Shown one piece after another: positions 27,073-35,476 of a stretch of DNA of 64,000 nucleotides. A program made the translations under genes and the position numbers. The first letter of the stretch is position 1. Each line of letters begins with the position of its first letter. The notes under the pieces are model-generated. The model did not search any database. It had not been told where the DNA came from and worked only from the letters and a program-made list of their open reading frames with translations. Source of the DNA: Aliishimia ponticola (GTDB lineage: Bacteria > Pseudomonadota > Alphaproteobacteria > Rhodobacterales > Rhodobacteraceae); contig NZ_SRKY01000002.1 of assembly GCF_004803475.1 (NCBI RefSeq), forward strand, positions 124,001-188,000, in the 5' to 3' direction.

Positions 27073-28184
27073 CAAGTTTGTTGAAAACAGAAGACGAAAC
27101 CATGCTGGCCGATTCCGCTCGCGGGTTTCTGGACGATGCCGCGCCGGTCAGCCATCTGCGCGGGCTGCGCGATGCTGGCAAGGTGCATGATCCTGCCCTT
27201 TGGGCGCAGATGGCCGAGATGGGCTGGACCGGTGTTCTGGTGCCGGAAGAGGCGGGCGGGGCCGATATGGGCCATGCCGCAGCAGGAATTCTTGCCGGAG
27301 AGATGGGCAAAACGCTTGTCTGCTCTCCCTTCATCGGCACGGCAGTAATCGCGGCGACCGCGCTGCGACAGGTCGCCAATGACCGGGCGAGCGCCGCGCT
27401 GCGTGGCATCGCGGAAGGCAAGACGATCTATGCGCTGGCCGTGGACGAAGGGCCGAAGCATGACCCGGATGCCGCGCAGATGGAGGCCGTGGCCGATGGC
27501 AACGGGTTCCGGATTTCCGGGGCCAAGACCTTTGTCTGCGACGGGATGAGCGCCGACCGCGTTCTGGTTCTGGCACGCACCGGCGAGGGGCTGACGCTGT
27601 TCGATCTGCCAACGGATCGGGATGGGATCACCCGCAGCGCGATGAGCCTGGTCGATAGCCGCGACGCGGCGCGGATCACCTTTGACGCGGTGGCGGCCAC
27701 GGGCGATGACGTGTTGGGGCAGGTCGATGATGCGATGACTGTCCTGCGTCCCGCGCTGGAAGCCGGTCAGGCCGCGCTTGCCGCTGAAATGGGCGGTGTC
27801 GCGGCGGGGGCTTTTGCGATGACGGTCGAGTATCTGAAGGAACGCAAGCAGTTCGGCGTGCCGATTGGCATGTTTCAGGCCTTGCAGCACCGCGCCGCGC
27901 ATCTGTGGTGCGAGACCGAAGTGACCGCCTCTGCCATCGCGCATGCGGGCCGGAAGCTGGATGAAGATCCGGCGCAGGCCACGCTTGCCGTTTCGTTGGC
28001 CAAGGCACGGGCGACGCAGACGGTGACGCTGGCGGTGCAGGAAGGCGTTCAGATGCATGGCGGCATCGGCATGACCGATGCATTCGATATGGGATTTTAC
28101 ATGAAACGCGCGCGGGTCGCCGCCGAATGGCTTGGGGATTACGGCTATCATGCCGCGATTGTCGCCCGCTTGCGCGAAATCTGA
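27069..28184 (+). CDS. Acyl-CoA dehydrogenase, partner subunit lacking the C-terminal Glu
   Basis: A 371-residue acyl-CoA dehydrogenase homologue that starts inside the stop of the previous gene (ATGA). The N-terminal helical part has GFLDDAAPVSHLRGLRD and GWTGVLVPEEAGGADMG. The C-terminal domain has ERKQFGVPIGMFQALQHRAA and MHGGIGMTDAFDMGFYMKRA. It ends at LREI with no E-G-T/E-G-G-T-S catalytic segment. This is the pattern of the second subunit in heteromeric dehydrogenases such as those for steroid side chains, where one chain supplies the base. Pairing with the gene before it is inferred from coupling and this complementarity. Confidence 0.9.
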   Translation: MTSLLKTEDETMLADSARGFLDDAAPVSHLRGLRDAGKVHDPALWAQMAEMGWTGVLVPEEAGGADMGHAAAGILAGEMGKTLVCSPFIGTAVIAATALRQVANDRASAALRGIAEGKTIYALAVDEGPKHDPDAAQMEAVADGNGFRISGAKTFVCDGMSADRVLVLARTGEGLTLFDLPTDRDGITRSAMSLVDSRDAARITFDAVAATGDDVLGQVDDAMTVLRPALEAGQAALAAEMGGVAAGAFAMTVEYLKERKQFGVPIGMFQALQHRAAHLWCETEVTASAIAHAGRKLDEDPAQATLAVSLAKARATQTVTLAVQEGVQMHGGIGMTDAFDMGFYMKRARVAAEWLGDYGYHAAIVARLREI

Positions 28185-28198
28185 TGGGAGAGATGACA

Positions 28199-29023
28199 AT
28201 GACACCGGAACACCTGTTTTCCTTGAAGGGCAAGGTCGCCCTTGTCACCGGCGGCGCCACGGGGATTGGCCGCATGGCCGCCGAGGGGCTGATGCAGGCG
28301 GGCGCGCATGTGCTGATCGCGTCGCGCAAGAAAGGCGCATGTGCCGCGGTTGCGGAAGAATTGAATGCGCTGGGCACGCCCGGATCTGCCGAAGGGTTCG
28401 AGGGCGATGTCGGCTCTGAGGAGGGTGTCGACGCCTTGGCGGCAGAGGTCGAGAAGCGCACCGACAAGCTGCATATCCTGATGAACAATGCGGGCATCAG
28501 CTGGGGCGCGCCGATGGGGCAGTTTCCCTTCGATGCGTGGGGCAAGGTCATGGGCGTCAATAACGCGGGCCTGTTCCATCTGACGCAAAAGCTGTTGCCG
28601 CTTTTGATCAAGACCGCCACGCCCGAAGACCCGACGCGCGTGGTCAATGTCGGCTCTGTCATGGGGGATGCGCCGCTGGGCGACGGGGCCTATTCCTATG
28701 CTGCGTCCAAGGCGGCGGTACACCAGATCACGCGGATCATGGCCAAGGAACTGGCCGGGCATCACGTCACCGTCAATGCGCTGGCCCCGGGGCCGTTTGT
28801 GTCGCGCATGACCGCCTTTGCCACAGCGGATGAACAAACCCGTGAAAAGGTCGGAGAAGACGTGCCGCTGGGCCGCGTTGGCAGCCCCGAGGATATCGCA
28901 GGCTGCATGCAGTTCCTGTGCGGGCGCGGCGGTGCCTATCTGACGGGCGCGATCCTGCCGGTGTCGGGGGGAATTCAGGTCATGAGCGGGCCGAACCTGT
29001 TCCGCGCCGCGCTGGAGGGCTGA
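28199..29023 (+). CDS. Short-chain dehydrogenase/reductase (SDR)
   Basis: A 274-residue classical SDR. The cofactor motif is VTGGATGIGR, followed by NNAG, and the active site is Tyr-x-x-x-Lys in YSYAASKAAV, with catalytic Ser upstream in GSVMG. The start at 28199 was chosen because GGAG lies at suitable spacing upstream; ATGs at 28184 and 28193 are alternatives. It belongs to the acyl-CoA dehydrogenase operon and probably oxidises a hydroxyacyl-CoA or an alcohol intermediate. The substrate is unknown. Confidence 0.88.
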   Translation: MTPEHLFSLKGKVALVTGGATGIGRMAAEGLMQAGAHVLIASRKKGACAAVAEELNALGTPGSAEGFEGDVGSEEGVDALAAEVEKRTDKLHILMNNAGISWGAPMGQFPFDAWGKVMGVNNAGLFHLTQKLLPLLIKTATPEDPTRVVNVGSVMGDAPLGDGAYSYAASKAAVHQITRIMAKELAGHHVTVNALAPGPFVSRMTAFATADEQTREKVGEDVPLGRVGSPEDIAGCMQFLCGRGGAYLTGAILPVSGGIQVMSGPNLFRAALEG

Positions 29024-29026
29024 CCG

Positions 29027-29947
29027 ATGAGCATTCGTTTCGACGATCGGGTTGCCATCGTAACCGGCGCGGGGGTTGGCCTTGGCCGCTGTCACGCGCT
29101 GGCCTTGGCCGAACGCGGGGCCAAGGTTGTGGTCAATGATCTGGGGGTTGCCACGGATGGCAGCCTTACCGGGTCGGACGCCGCGCAAAATGTCGTGGCC
29201 GAAATCGAAGCTGCGGGCGGCGCGGCAATGGCCCATGGTGCGGATGTGTCCGACGCCGCTCAGGCGCAGGATATGGTCGCCAAGACGATGGATCGCTGGG
29301 GTCGGATCGACATTTTGGTCAACAATGCCGGTATCTTGCGCGACAAGACCTTTGCCAAGATGTCCCTGGACGATTTCCGCAAGGTTGTGGATGTGCACCT
29401 GATGGGGACGGCCAATTGCTGTCACGCCGTCTGGCCGCATATGCGCGAGGCCAAGTATGGCCGCATCGTGCTGACCTCGTCCGGGTCGGGGCTGTATGGC
29501 AATTTCGGTCAGTCCAATTATGGCGCGGCGAAAGCGGCGATGATGGGGTTGATGAACGTGCTGCATATCGAAGGGGCGCGTGATGATATTCGCGTGAACA
29601 CTCTGGCCCCGACGGCCGCCACGCGCATGACCGAAGACCTGATGCCGGAAGAGGCGTTGGCACTGCTCAAGCCTGAAACGATCACGCCCGGCGTTCTGTA
29701 TCTGGTAAGCGAAAATGGCCCGTCCCGCACGATCCTGAGTGCCGGTGCAGGCTGCTTTGCGCAAACCCGTGTCTATGAGACCGAAGGCGTGCGCATCGAT
29801 GGCGAGGTCACGCCCGAAGCCGTCGCCGCACAATGGGACCAGATCACCGATCCAGACGGGCAGGAGGAGTTGCAAGACGCCTTCGGCCAAACCCGAAAGT
29901 ATGCCCGCAAGGCAGCCACGGCCGAAGGCATCAAGCTCGGCTGGTGA
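29027..29947 (+). CDS. MFE-2-like (R)-3-hydroxyacyl-CoA dehydrogenase (SDR)
   Basis: A 306-residue SDR resembling the dehydrogenase part of peroxisomal multifunctional enzyme 2 (HSD17B4). Landmarks are VTGAGVGLGR, VVVNDLGVATDGSLTGSD, NNAGILRDKTFAKMSLDDF, and the active site SNYGAAKAAMMGL. The family oxidises (R)-3-hydroxyacyl-CoA made by a hydratase-2, here plausibly the MaoC gene at 22601. It starts 3 bases after the previous SDR. The C-terminal extension after residue 255 is also typical of this branch. Confidence 0.9.
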   Translation: MSIRFDDRVAIVTGAGVGLGRCHALALAERGAKVVVNDLGVATDGSLTGSDAAQNVVAEIEAAGGAAMAHGADVSDAAQAQDMVAKTMDRWGRIDILVNNAGILRDKTFAKMSLDDFRKVVDVHLMGTANCCHAVWPHMREAKYGRIVLTSSGSGLYGNFGQSNYGAAKAAMMGLMNVLHIEGARDDIRVNTLAPTAATRMTEDLMPEEALALLKPETITPGVLYLVSENGPSRTILSAGAGCFAQTRVYETEGVRIDGEVTPEAVAAQWDQITDPDGQEELQDAFGQTRKYARKAATAEGIKLGW

Positions 29948-29977
29948 CACAGATTTTCAGAAGGAAGGACTATCCAC

Positions 29978-31174
29978 ATGCGTGACGCAGTTATCGTCTC
30001 CACCGCGCGGACACCGATTGGCAAGGCCTATCGCGGTTCGCTCAATGCCACGACGCCTCAGGCGCTGGCCGCCCATGCGATCGAGCACGCTGTGAAGCGC
30101 GCGGGGATCGATGGTGGCGAGGTCCAGGACGTGCTTCTCGGCTCTGCGCTTCAGCAGGGGTATCAGGGCGGCAACATCGCGCGTCAGGCCGCCATTCGCG
30201 CCGGCTTGCCGGTGACGGTCGCAGGCATGTCGATGGATCGCCAATGTGCCTCTGGCATGATGGCGATTGCAACTGCAGCCAAGCAGGTCGTCCATGACGG
30301 TATGGATGTGGCCATCGGCGGGGGTGTCGAAAGTATCTCGCTTGTGCAGACGCCGGATATGCGGGTGAACGCAGATTCCTGGCTTAGGGAAACCAAGCCT
30401 GAGATCTACATGAGCATGCTGGAAACGGCGGAAACCGTGGCGGAACGCTATGGCATCAGCCGCGAGTCGCAGGATGAATACGCCGCGCAAAGCCAGGACC
30501 GGACCCATGCGGCGCAAGAAGCGGGCCGCCTGGATGACGAGATCGCGCCGATCACGACCATCATGAAGATGCAGAACCGCGAGACCAAGGAAATCACCGA
30601 ACATGAGGTGACGCTGGCCAAGGATGAGGGCAACCGCCCCGGTACGTCCGCGGAGTCGCTGGGCGGGCTGCAGCCGGTCTTCAAGGACGGTATCCACATC
30701 AAGGAAGGCAAGTTCATCACTGCTGGCAACGCCTCGCAATTGTCCGACGGTGCCTCTGCCGCCGTGGTGATGGAAGCTGGTCTGGCCGAAAAGAAAGGCC
30801 TGCAGCCGCTGGGTCGTTATGTGGGCGTCATGGCCGCAGGGTGCGAGCCGGACGAGATGGGCATCGGGCCGATCTATGCGGTGCCAAAGCTGCTTGAAGC
30901 GCATGGGCTGAAGATGGACGACATCGGCCTGTGGGAACTGAACGAAGCCTTCGCGGTTCAGGTGATGTATTGCCGCGACAAGCTGGGCATCCCGGACGAG
31001 CTGTTGAACGTGAATGGCGGCGCGATTTCCATCGGCCACCCCTATGGCATGTCCGGGGCGCGGATGGTCGGCACGGCGCTGATCGAAGGCAAACGGCGTG
31101 GCGCGAAATACGTGGTCTGCACCATGTGTGTCGGCGGCGGCATGGGGGCTGCTGGCCTCTTTGAAGTGCTCTGA
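29978..31174 (+). CDS. Thiolase (acetyl-CoA acyltransferase)
   Basis: A 398-residue thiolase. The acyl-accepting Cys is Cys90 in [11 protein letters not shown]. The conserved His is in [11 protein letters not shown] and the second Cys is in [10 protein letters not shown] near the C terminus. These are the residues needed for thiolytic cleavage of 3-ketoacyl-CoA. It follows the MFE-2-like gene after 30 bases with AGAAGGAAGG upstream, completing a beta-oxidation set, and is followed with no gap by a histidine phosphatase gene. Confidence 0.94.
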   Translation: MRDAVIVSTARTPIGKAYRGSLNATTPQALAAHAIEHAVKRAGIDGGEVQDVLLGSALQQGYQGGNIARQAAIRAGLPVTVAGMSMDRQCASGMMAIATAAKQVVHDGMDVAIGGGVESISLVQTPDMRVNADSWLRETKPEIYMSMLETAETVAERYGISRESQDEYAAQSQDRTHAAQEAGRLDDEIAPITTIMKMQNRETKEITEHEVTLAKDEGNRPGTSAESLGGLQPVFKDGIHIKEGKFITAGNASQLSDGASAAVVMEAGLAEKKGLQPLGRYVGVMAAGCEPDEMGIGPIYAVPKLLEAHGLKMDDIGLWELNEAFAVQVMYCRDKLGIPDELLNVNGGAISIGHPYGMSGARMVGTALIEGKRRGAKYVVCTMCVGGGMGAAGLFEVL

Positions 31175-31819
31175 ATGGCCGAACTTGTTATCGTCCGGCA
31201 TGGGCAGGCGGCCTTCGGCTCAGACAATTATGACCGTCTGAGCGATCTGGGACGTCGCCAAGCCCGTGCGGTCGCGGCGCATCTGCGGCGTACGGGCTGG
31301 GTGCCTGACCGGATGGTGACCGGAACCCTTGACCGGCAGGTGGAGACACTGGCCGAGATGGGGTTCGACGGCACCACCGAACGGCACGCGGGCTTTAACG
31401 AGTATGACTTTCACGACTTGCTCAACACGCGGTTCGGGGGGCAGGCCCCCGAGCCGGTCATGCAGGACCGCAAGACCCATTTCCGAACCCTGCGCGATAC
31501 GATCCTTGAATGGCAGCAGGACCATATCGCCGGGGCGGCGGAAAGCTGGGGCGAATTCCGCGGGCGGGTGGCGGATGCCCTTGGCTTTGCCACCGATACC
31601 GACGCGCGCCGCGTTCTGGTTGTGTCGTCTGGCGGTGTGATCGGCCAGATCGTCGCCAGCACGCTTGGCGCGCCGGACCCGATGATGATGGAGCTGAACC
31701 TTCAGGTGAAGAACAGTTCCTTACACCGTTTTATCTTTTCGCGCGGGCGTATGATGCTGGCCGAGTTCAACGCGACACCGCATTTTGATGCGGCGCCGGA
31801 CCTGTTGAGCTACAGTTGA
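31175..31819 (+). CDS. Histidine phosphatase family protein (second)
   Basis: A 214-residue phosphatase-fold protein with RHG in LVIVRHGQAAFGSDNYDRLSDLG, an Arg in TGTLDRQVETL, and the second catalytic His position occupied by Ser in VVSSGGVIGQIV. The segment normally reads V-x-H-G, so this may be a weakened or altered enzyme. Its start codon directly follows the thiolase stop. Role unknown; the pairing of such phosphatases with acyl-CoA genes is seen twice in this window. Confidence 0.82.
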   Translation: MAELVIVRHGQAAFGSDNYDRLSDLGRRQARAVAAHLRRTGWVPDRMVTGTLDRQVETLAEMGFDGTTERHAGFNEYDFHDLLNTRFGGQAPEPVMQDRKTHFRTLRDTILEWQQDHIAGAAESWGEFRGRVADALGFATDTDARRVLVVSSGGVIGQIVASTLGAPDPMMMELNLQVKNSSLHRFIFSRGRMMLAEFNATPHFDAAPDLLSYS

Positions 31820-31969
31820 CCGGATGACGCCCCGCCCCGCAGCGCCTCCCGCTTTGCCGCTTTTGGCGGTTGGGGGACGTGCCGAGACCAATTTGATGAG
31901 CTGCAAGGCCGGGCCCGCAAAACCGCAGGGCGGGGCCGCACATAGCACGTACCGACTGGGAGGACACTC

Positions 31970-32995
31970 ATGGACACGCAAACGCTCGATACCGGCGCGG
32001 TGGCCGCGTATCTGAAAGACAAGCTTCCGGGGTTTGATGGTCCGATTGAGGCGATCAAATTCCAGACCGGTCAATCCAACCCGACCTTCCTGCTGAAAAC
32101 CGGCGCGGGCAACTATGTGCTGCGCCGCAAGCCGCCGGGGCAGCTTTTGAAATCCGCGCATCAGGTCGACCGGGAATTTCGGGTGCAGGCCGCGCTTTGG
32201 GACACGGATGTGCCGGTCGCGAAGATGCATATTCTGTGCGAGGACGACGATGTGATCGGGTCCATGTTCTACATCATGGACCACGTGGACGGGCGCAATT
32301 TCAACGAACCGACGATGAAGGACGAAACGCCGCAAACGCGCGCCGGTGTCATCGACGACATGAACCGCGCGCTGGCCGCGCTGCACGAGGTCGATCTCGA
32401 AGCGACGGGCCTGTCCGATTACGGACCGCAAGGCAACTACCTTGAGCGGCAACTCGGGCGCTGGACAAAGCAGTACCGCGCATCCGAAACGGTCGATATC
32501 CCGGCGATGAACAGCCTGATCGCAGAGCTTGGCGAACAGCTTCCCGAAGATGACGGACAGCGCACGCTGGTGCATGGCGATTACCGGATCGACAACATGA
32601 TCTTTGCGTCCGAAGGGACGAAGTGCCTTGCCATTCTGGATTGGGAGCTTTCGACCATCGGGCATCCGTTTGCGGATCTGGCGCAGGTCATCATGCAGTG
32701 GCAATTGCCGGCAGGCGCCGAAGGGCGCGGCTTGGCGGGGATTGACCGTAAGGCGATGGGCTTGCCGTCGGATGCGGAATTCGTCGCCAAATATTGCGAG
32801 CGACGCGGGCTTGCGGATGTCGCGGACCTGAATGTGTTCGTGGCGTTTTCGTTCTTCCGGATGGCGGGGATCTGCCAGGGCGTTCTCAAGCGCGGGCTGG
32901 ACGGAAATGCCTCCAACCCGGAGCGCGCATTGAAGCTGGGCGCCTATGTTCCGCTGTTCGCGGAAAGCGGGCTGCGTTTCCTGCGCGGGTCTTGA
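31970..32995 (+). CDS. Phosphotransferase family protein (APH fold, ACAD10/11 N-terminal-like)
   Basis: A 341-residue aminoglycoside-phosphotransferase-fold kinase. Conserved elements are GQSNPTFLLKTGAGNYVLRRKPPGQLL at the N terminus, the catalytic loop LVHGDYRIDNMIF, and the metal-binding Asp in LAILDWELSTIGHPFADLA. This subgroup is homologous to the kinase half of human ACAD10/ACAD11, which phosphorylates 4-hydroxyacyl-CoA so that it can enter beta-oxidation. The placement between thiolase and importer fits that activity. GGGAGG precedes the start. Confidence 0.88.
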   Translation: MDTQTLDTGAVAAYLKDKLPGFDGPIEAIKFQTGQSNPTFLLKTGAGNYVLRRKPPGQLLKSAHQVDREFRVQAALWDTDVPVAKMHILCEDDDVIGSMFYIMDHVDGRNFNEPTMKDETPQTRAGVIDDMNRALAALHEVDLEATGLSDYGPQGNYLERQLGRWTKQYRASETVDIPAMNSLIAELGEQLPEDDGQRTLVHGDYRIDNMIFASEGTKCLAILDWELSTIGHPFADLAQVIMQWQLPAGAEGRGLAGIDRKAMGLPSDAEFVAKYCERRGLADVADLNVFVAFSFFRMAGICQGVLKRGLDGNASNPERALKLGAYVPLFAESGLRFLRGS

Positions 32996-33010
32996 CGCTA
33001 CGTCACGTTT
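32995..33010 (+). promoter_or_regulatory. Putative shared operator motif B
   Basis: ACGCTACGTCACGTTT lies immediately after the kinase stop and 112 bases before the importer binding-protein gene. It shares ACGCTACGT with the site at 39532 and, on the opposite strand, resembles the site at 25807. Confidence 0.35.
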
Positions 33011-33121
33011 ATCGGCGCAAAGGTTGACTTATTACGCCGATATGCAACCCTTCAAGTTGACCCGACGTGAGGAGAATGGCCGCAAAAGGCCGTGTCGGGC
33101 ACTTGTCTAGGGAGGACAACA

Positions 33122-34366
33122 ATGAAAAAATCACTCAAGCTCGGCCTTGGCGCCGCGCTGGCGGTAGCTTTGTCAGCTGCTTCCGGTTTCGCCGAAAACG
33201 TCAAAATTGCCTTTATCGACCCGCTGTCGGGGCCCTTCGCCAGCACCGGGACAAATGGTCTGCACCAATATGAGTTCGCAGCCGATTACATGGTCAATCA
33301 AAACGGGGGCGTATTGGACGGGCGCAACTTTGAGATCGTGGCGTTCGACAACAAGATCAGCCCCAAGGAGTCACTGATCCAGCTTCAGGTCGCGATTGAC
33401 CAAGGCATCCGCTATATCGCGCAGGGGAACTCTTCGGGCGTGGCAAACGCGCTGACCGATGCGATCGACAAGCATAATCGCCGCAACCCGGATAGCCGCG
33501 TTCTGTTCCTGAACTATGCGGCGGTCGATCCGGCGCTGACCAATGACAAATGCAACTTCTGGCACTTCCGGTTTGACGCGAATGCGGACATCAAGATGGA
33601 CGCGCTGACCGATGTGATTGTCGCCAATGAAGACATCAAGAAGGTCTATATCATCGGTCAGGACTATTCCTTTGGTAAGGCGGTCGCCGCAGCGGCCACC
33701 AAGTTCCTTGGTGAGAAGCGGCCCGATATCGAAATCGTCGGGAACGAGTTGCACCCGATTGGCAAGGTGAAGGACTTCACCCCCTATAGCCGCAAGATCA
33801 ACGCTTCGGGTGCGGACGCGGTCATTACCGGGAACTGGGGTGCAGACATGCTGGGCCTTGGCAAATCGGTGATCGAAAACGGCTTTGAGGGCCCGATCTA
33901 CACCTACTACGCGGCGGGTTCCGGTATCACGGCGGCCTTCGGGGACACCGGCAAGGGGCGCATTCGCCTGATCTCGCAAGGGGGGATCAATCCGATTGCA
34001 TCCGAAGAAGCGCGTGCGGCCTATAACGCGTTCAAGGAAAAGTACCCGGAAGGCAATATCGACCAGAGCCGTATCTTCAACGTGATCGGTATGCTGGCGC
34101 AAGCCATCGAAGGGGCGGGCACAGCGGACGATGTCGTCGAAGTGGCCAAGCAGCTTGAAGGCATGGAATACGAGAGCATGTGGGGCGGCAAGGTCTTCAT
34201 GCGCCCGCAGGATCACCAGTTGATCCAGGACATGAATGTGGGCGTCCATACCGACGAGAACATCGAGTTCGATTACGATACGTCCGGCTACGGTATCCTG
34301 ACCGAGTCGACGATCGAAATGGCGTCGATGGATAGCGCAACAACCTGCAAGATGCGCCGGCCGTAA
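33122..34366 (+). CDS. HAAT-family ABC transporter, periplasmic binding protein (LivJ/LivK-like)
   Basis: A 414-residue type 1 periplasmic binding protein with signal peptide MKKSLKLGLGAALAVALSAASGFA. The mature N terminus VKIAFIDPLSGPFASTGTNG is the classic Leu/Ile/Val-binding start. The start at 33122 has GGGAGGAC upstream. At 414 residues it is longer than LivK (about 370). The surrounding genes handle acyl-CoA rather than amino-acid metabolism, so the ligand may be an organic or aromatic acid instead of a branched-chain amino acid. A hairpin follows the gene. Confidence 0.9.
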   Translation: MKKSLKLGLGAALAVALSAASGFAENVKIAFIDPLSGPFASTGTNGLHQYEFAADYMVNQNGGVLDGRNFEIVAFDNKISPKESLIQLQVAIDQGIRYIAQGNSSGVANALTDAIDKHNRRNPDSRVLFLNYAAVDPALTNDKCNFWHFRFDANADIKMDALTDVIVANEDIKKVYIIGQDYSFGKAVAAAATKFLGEKRPDIEIVGNELHPIGKVKDFTPYSRKINASGADAVITGNWGADMLGLGKSVIENGFEGPIYTYYAAGSGITAAFGDTGKGRIRLISQGGINPIASEEARAAYNAFKEKYPEGNIDQSRIFNVIGMLAQAIEGAGTADDVVEVAKQLEGMEYESMWGGKVFMRPQDHQLIQDMNVGVHTDENIEFDYDTSGYGILTESTIEMASMDSATTCKMRRP

Positions 34367-34375
34367 CTGGCACAT

Positions 34376-34401
34376 GGCCTGCCCTGCTTATGGGGCAGGC
34401 C
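34376..34401 (+). terminator. Intercistronic hairpin after the HAAT binding-protein gene
   Basis: GGCCTGCCC (34376-34384) and GGGCAGGCC (34393-34401) form a perfect 9-bp stem with an 8-base loop and no long U-run. It lies in the 153-bp gap before the LivH gene and could lower downstream expression or protect upstream mRNA. Confidence 0.6.
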
Positions 34402-34519
34402 GTTCGATACGCCGGGCTGGCCCAAAACGCAGCAGGCCGGTCGTACCCAGTTCAACTGAATAAATGATGTCCCCTGCGCGACCGCGCGGCGCGGCCACAT
34501 TTCCCGACCGGAGGGATCG

Positions 34520-35476
34520 ATGGATCTTATTCTCGTCAACCTGATCGATGGGCTTGTGACAGGACTTTTGCTGTTCATGCTGTCGGCCGGGCTTACCTTG
34601 ATTTTCTCGATGATGGGTGTGCTCAACTTCGCCCATGCCAGCTTCTACATGCTTGGCGCCTACTTCGCTTATCAGATCAGCATCTATCTGGGCTTCTGGA
34701 TGGGGCTCTTGATCGCGCCGCTGGTCGTGGGCGTATTGGGCGCGGGGGTCGAACGATACGGTTTGCGACGTGTGCACCAATATGGCCACGTACCGGAGCT
34801 GATCTTTACTTTCGGACTGGCGTTGCTGATCGAAGAACTGGTGCAATTCATCTGGGGCAAGAATGCGATGCCCTATGAAGCGCCTGAAAGCCTGCAATTC
34901 ACCGCCTTTTCCATCGCGGGAAATTCGATCCCGGCCTTCAAGGTCTTCATGATCTTTACCTCGGTCCTGATCTTTATCGGTCTGCTTTATGTGCTGACGC
35001 GCACGCGGGTCGGCATGATCATTCAGGCCGCGCTAAGCTATCCGCGCACGGTCGAGGCGCTGGGCCATAACGTTCCGCTGATCTTCATGGGCGTTTTCGG
35101 CGTCGGGACCGCGCTGGCGGGTGTCGCCGGGGTGATCGCCGGGCCGGTTCTGTCCACCTTTCCGGGGATGGCCTTCGTGCTTGGCTCCATCGTCTTCGTG
35201 ACCATCGTGATCGGCGGGCTTGGCTCTTTGTGGGGGGCACTGGTGGCTTCACTGCTGATCGGATGGATCACGACCTTCGCCAAAGCCTACAACCTGCGGA
35301 TGGAAGACCTGCTGACCACGCTGGGCTTCACCAAGCCGGAGCCGATCTGGGACAGCGCGTGGCGTGATCTTTGGACGCTGACCTCGCCTCAGATCGCCGA
35401 CATCCTGCCGTATATCCTGATGGTTCTGATCCTTATTTTCCGCCCCTATGGGCTGTTTGGGAAGCGTGACGCATGA
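34520..35476 (+). CDS. HAAT-family ABC transporter, permease LivH-like
   Basis: A 318-residue permease with about eight hydrophobic segments. The LivH signature is MMGVLNFAHASFYMLGAYFAY near the N terminus, followed by the coupling region TRVGMIIQAALSYPRTVEALG. The C-terminal segment IVIGGLGSLWGALVASLLIGW is typical. GGAGG precedes the start, and the stop overlaps the LivM gene by 4 bases. It forms the channel with LivM. Confidence 0.9.
   Translation: MDLILVNLIDGLVTGLLLFMLSAGLTLIFSMMGVLNFAHASFYMLGAYFAYQISIYLGFWMGLLIAPLVVGVLGAGVERYGLRRVHQYGHVPELIFTFGLALLIEELVQFIWGKNAMPYEAPESLQFTAFSIAGNSIPAFKVFMIFTSVLIFIGLLYVLTRTRVGMIIQAALSYPRTVEALGHNVPLIFMGVFGVGTALAGVAGVIAGPVLSTFPGMAFVLGSIVFVTIVIGGLGSLWGALVASLLIGWITTFAKAYNLRMEDLLTTLGFTKPEPIWDSAWRDLWTLTSPQIADILPYILMVLILIFRPYGLFGKRDA

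Noticed and set aside
31820-31969. Hidden small gene or regulatory RNA between the histidine phosphatase and kinase genes
   Set aside because: Only GC-rich sequence and the kinase ribosome site are seen; no coupled ORF or stable hairpin.
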